A stretch of 14,107 nucleotides of DNA from CAYXVU01 sp964468725 (GTDB lineage Bacteria > Acidobacteriota > Blastocatellia > UBA7656). Position 1 is the first letter of the stretch, and every line of letters starts with the position of its first letter. Positions 13,560 to 14,107 of this stretch are shown here, one piece after another. The notes beneath the pieces are model-generated. The model searched no databases and was not told the origin of the DNA. It worked only from the letters and a program-made list of their open reading frames with translations. Made by a program: the position numbers and the translations under genes. The stretch lies in contig CAYXVU010000160.1 of the NCBI GenBank assembly GCA_964468725.1, forward strand, positions 1 to 14,107, given 5' to 3'.

Positions 13560-14102
13560 CTATTCAGATGTCGCAACGTCGCGCCGTTGTCGCTCCCACT
13601 CGGCGCGCGTCGTCAGAGCGTGTGGGGCGATGGCTCTATCGAGGGCAAGGATGCCGTCAAGGTGATCAATCTCGTGTTGCAAGAGTTCGGACAGATCGCC
13701 CTCTGCATGTAGGCTTTGCCGTATGCCGCCTTCATCTTCATAAGCGACGCGAACCTGCGCGGCTCTGCGAACCCGTACCATCAACCCAGGCAGGCTGAAG
13801 CAATCGTCCCACAACTCCATCTGCTCGGTGCTCGCCCATTCGATCTGCGGATTGATAAGCGGGCTACAGAATCCCTGTGGCTGCATGCGAATAAAGATGA
13901 GGCGTTTGAGGTGACCGATCTGCGGAGCCGCAATGCCACGTCCGAAGCCATTAGCTTCTCGAAAACTGGCCAGTGTGTCGCTCAAATCCCGAATCAGAAT
14001 TGCGGTACCGGATGAACGCGGGTCACGGATCGGCACGGATGATTCCCATAACATCGGATTGCCGAGTTGGAGAATCTCTTGCGTCGCCATTGACATCGCC
14101 AT
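13560..14102 (-). CDS. def: Peptide deformylase with variant motif 2
   Basis: The protein has 180 residues from ATG 14102. Peptide deformylase removes the formyl group from the N-terminal methionine of new proteins, using a metal held by one Cys and two His. Motif 1 is GRGIAAPQIG (55-63, normally GxGxAAxQ) and motif 3 is QHEIDHLDG with H143, E144 and H147. Motif 2, normally EGCLS, is here DDCFS, which keeps the metal-binding C101 but changes the residues around it. The C-terminal tail is short and basic. Three in-frame ATG codons (14102, 14096, 14090) are possible starts. The frame is open to the window edge 5 nt upstream, so the true start could lie outside. Possibly a paralogue of a canonical deformylase elsewhere. 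Confidence 0.88.
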   Translation of the reverse strand: MAMSMATQEILQLGNPMLWESSVPIRDPRSSGTAILIRDLSDTLASFREANGFGRGIAAPQIGHLKRLIFIRMQPQGFCSPLINPQIEWASTEQMELWDDCFSLPGLMVRVRRAAQVRVAYEDEGGIRQSLHAEGDLSELLQHEIDHLDGILALDRAIAPHALTTRAEWERQRRDVATSE

Positions 14103-14107
14103 TGATC

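Overview
The window looks like a chromosomal segment of a free-living, moderate-GC Gram-negative bacterium. My best guess is Acidobacteriota, class Blastocatellia or a relative. This is inferred from gene content: a DUF1800/DUF1501 pair, a CxxCH 'choice-of-anchor'-type exported protein with an IPT-like C-terminal domain, an outer-membrane-like beta-barrel, and an NtrC-type two-component pair. No sequence search was possible. There are no rRNA or tRNA genes, no CRISPR array and no intact transposase.

Layout. The left edge (1-446, minus) holds the N-terminal membrane part of a gene that continues outside the window. Positions 447-925 contain no intact gene but carry decayed coding fragments that resemble an antitoxin plus PIN-toxin module. 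On the plus strand follow rsgA (ribosome-assembly GTPase), a GNAT acetyltransferase whose ribosome binding site overlaps the rsgA stop codon, then a membrane sensor histidine kinase and a sigma54-type response regulator in one operon. A perfect 14-bp hairpin (6049-6091) separates this plus-strand block from a long run of minus-strand genes.

The minus-strand run, in transcription order from the right, is: peptide deformylase with a variant motif 2; the DUF1800-DUF1501 operon; a secreted CxxCH protein; a small zinc-ribbon-like protein; and a cluster of exported or redox proteins (8174 down to 6150). That cluster is a Cys-rich secreted protein, a secreted four-cysteine OB-like protein, a TlpA-like thioredoxin with a His/Asp-rich tail, and a beta-barrel protein.

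Main discovery. The TlpA-like gene lacks a signal peptide and lies in the -1 frame relative to the secreted four-cysteine gene just before it. The junction holds an in-phase slippery heptamer of seven A (7286-7280), an SD-like purine stretch 7 nt upstream, a 5-nt spacer and then a large predicted stem-loop. This is the layout of a dnaX-type programmed -1 frameshift site. A shift would give a secreted OB-TlpA fusion of about 331 residues. A homopolymer sequencing error or a real frameshift mutation is the main competing explanation. The beta-barrel gene downstream is in the same frame as TlpA, after two TGA codons, and has no convincing start or signal peptide of its own.

The gene-poor stretches at 8175-8507 and 8790-9257 hold several short-loop hairpins, a possible three-way-junction leader RNA and a 139-bp element with near-perfect 20-22 bp terminal inverted repeats (MITE-like).
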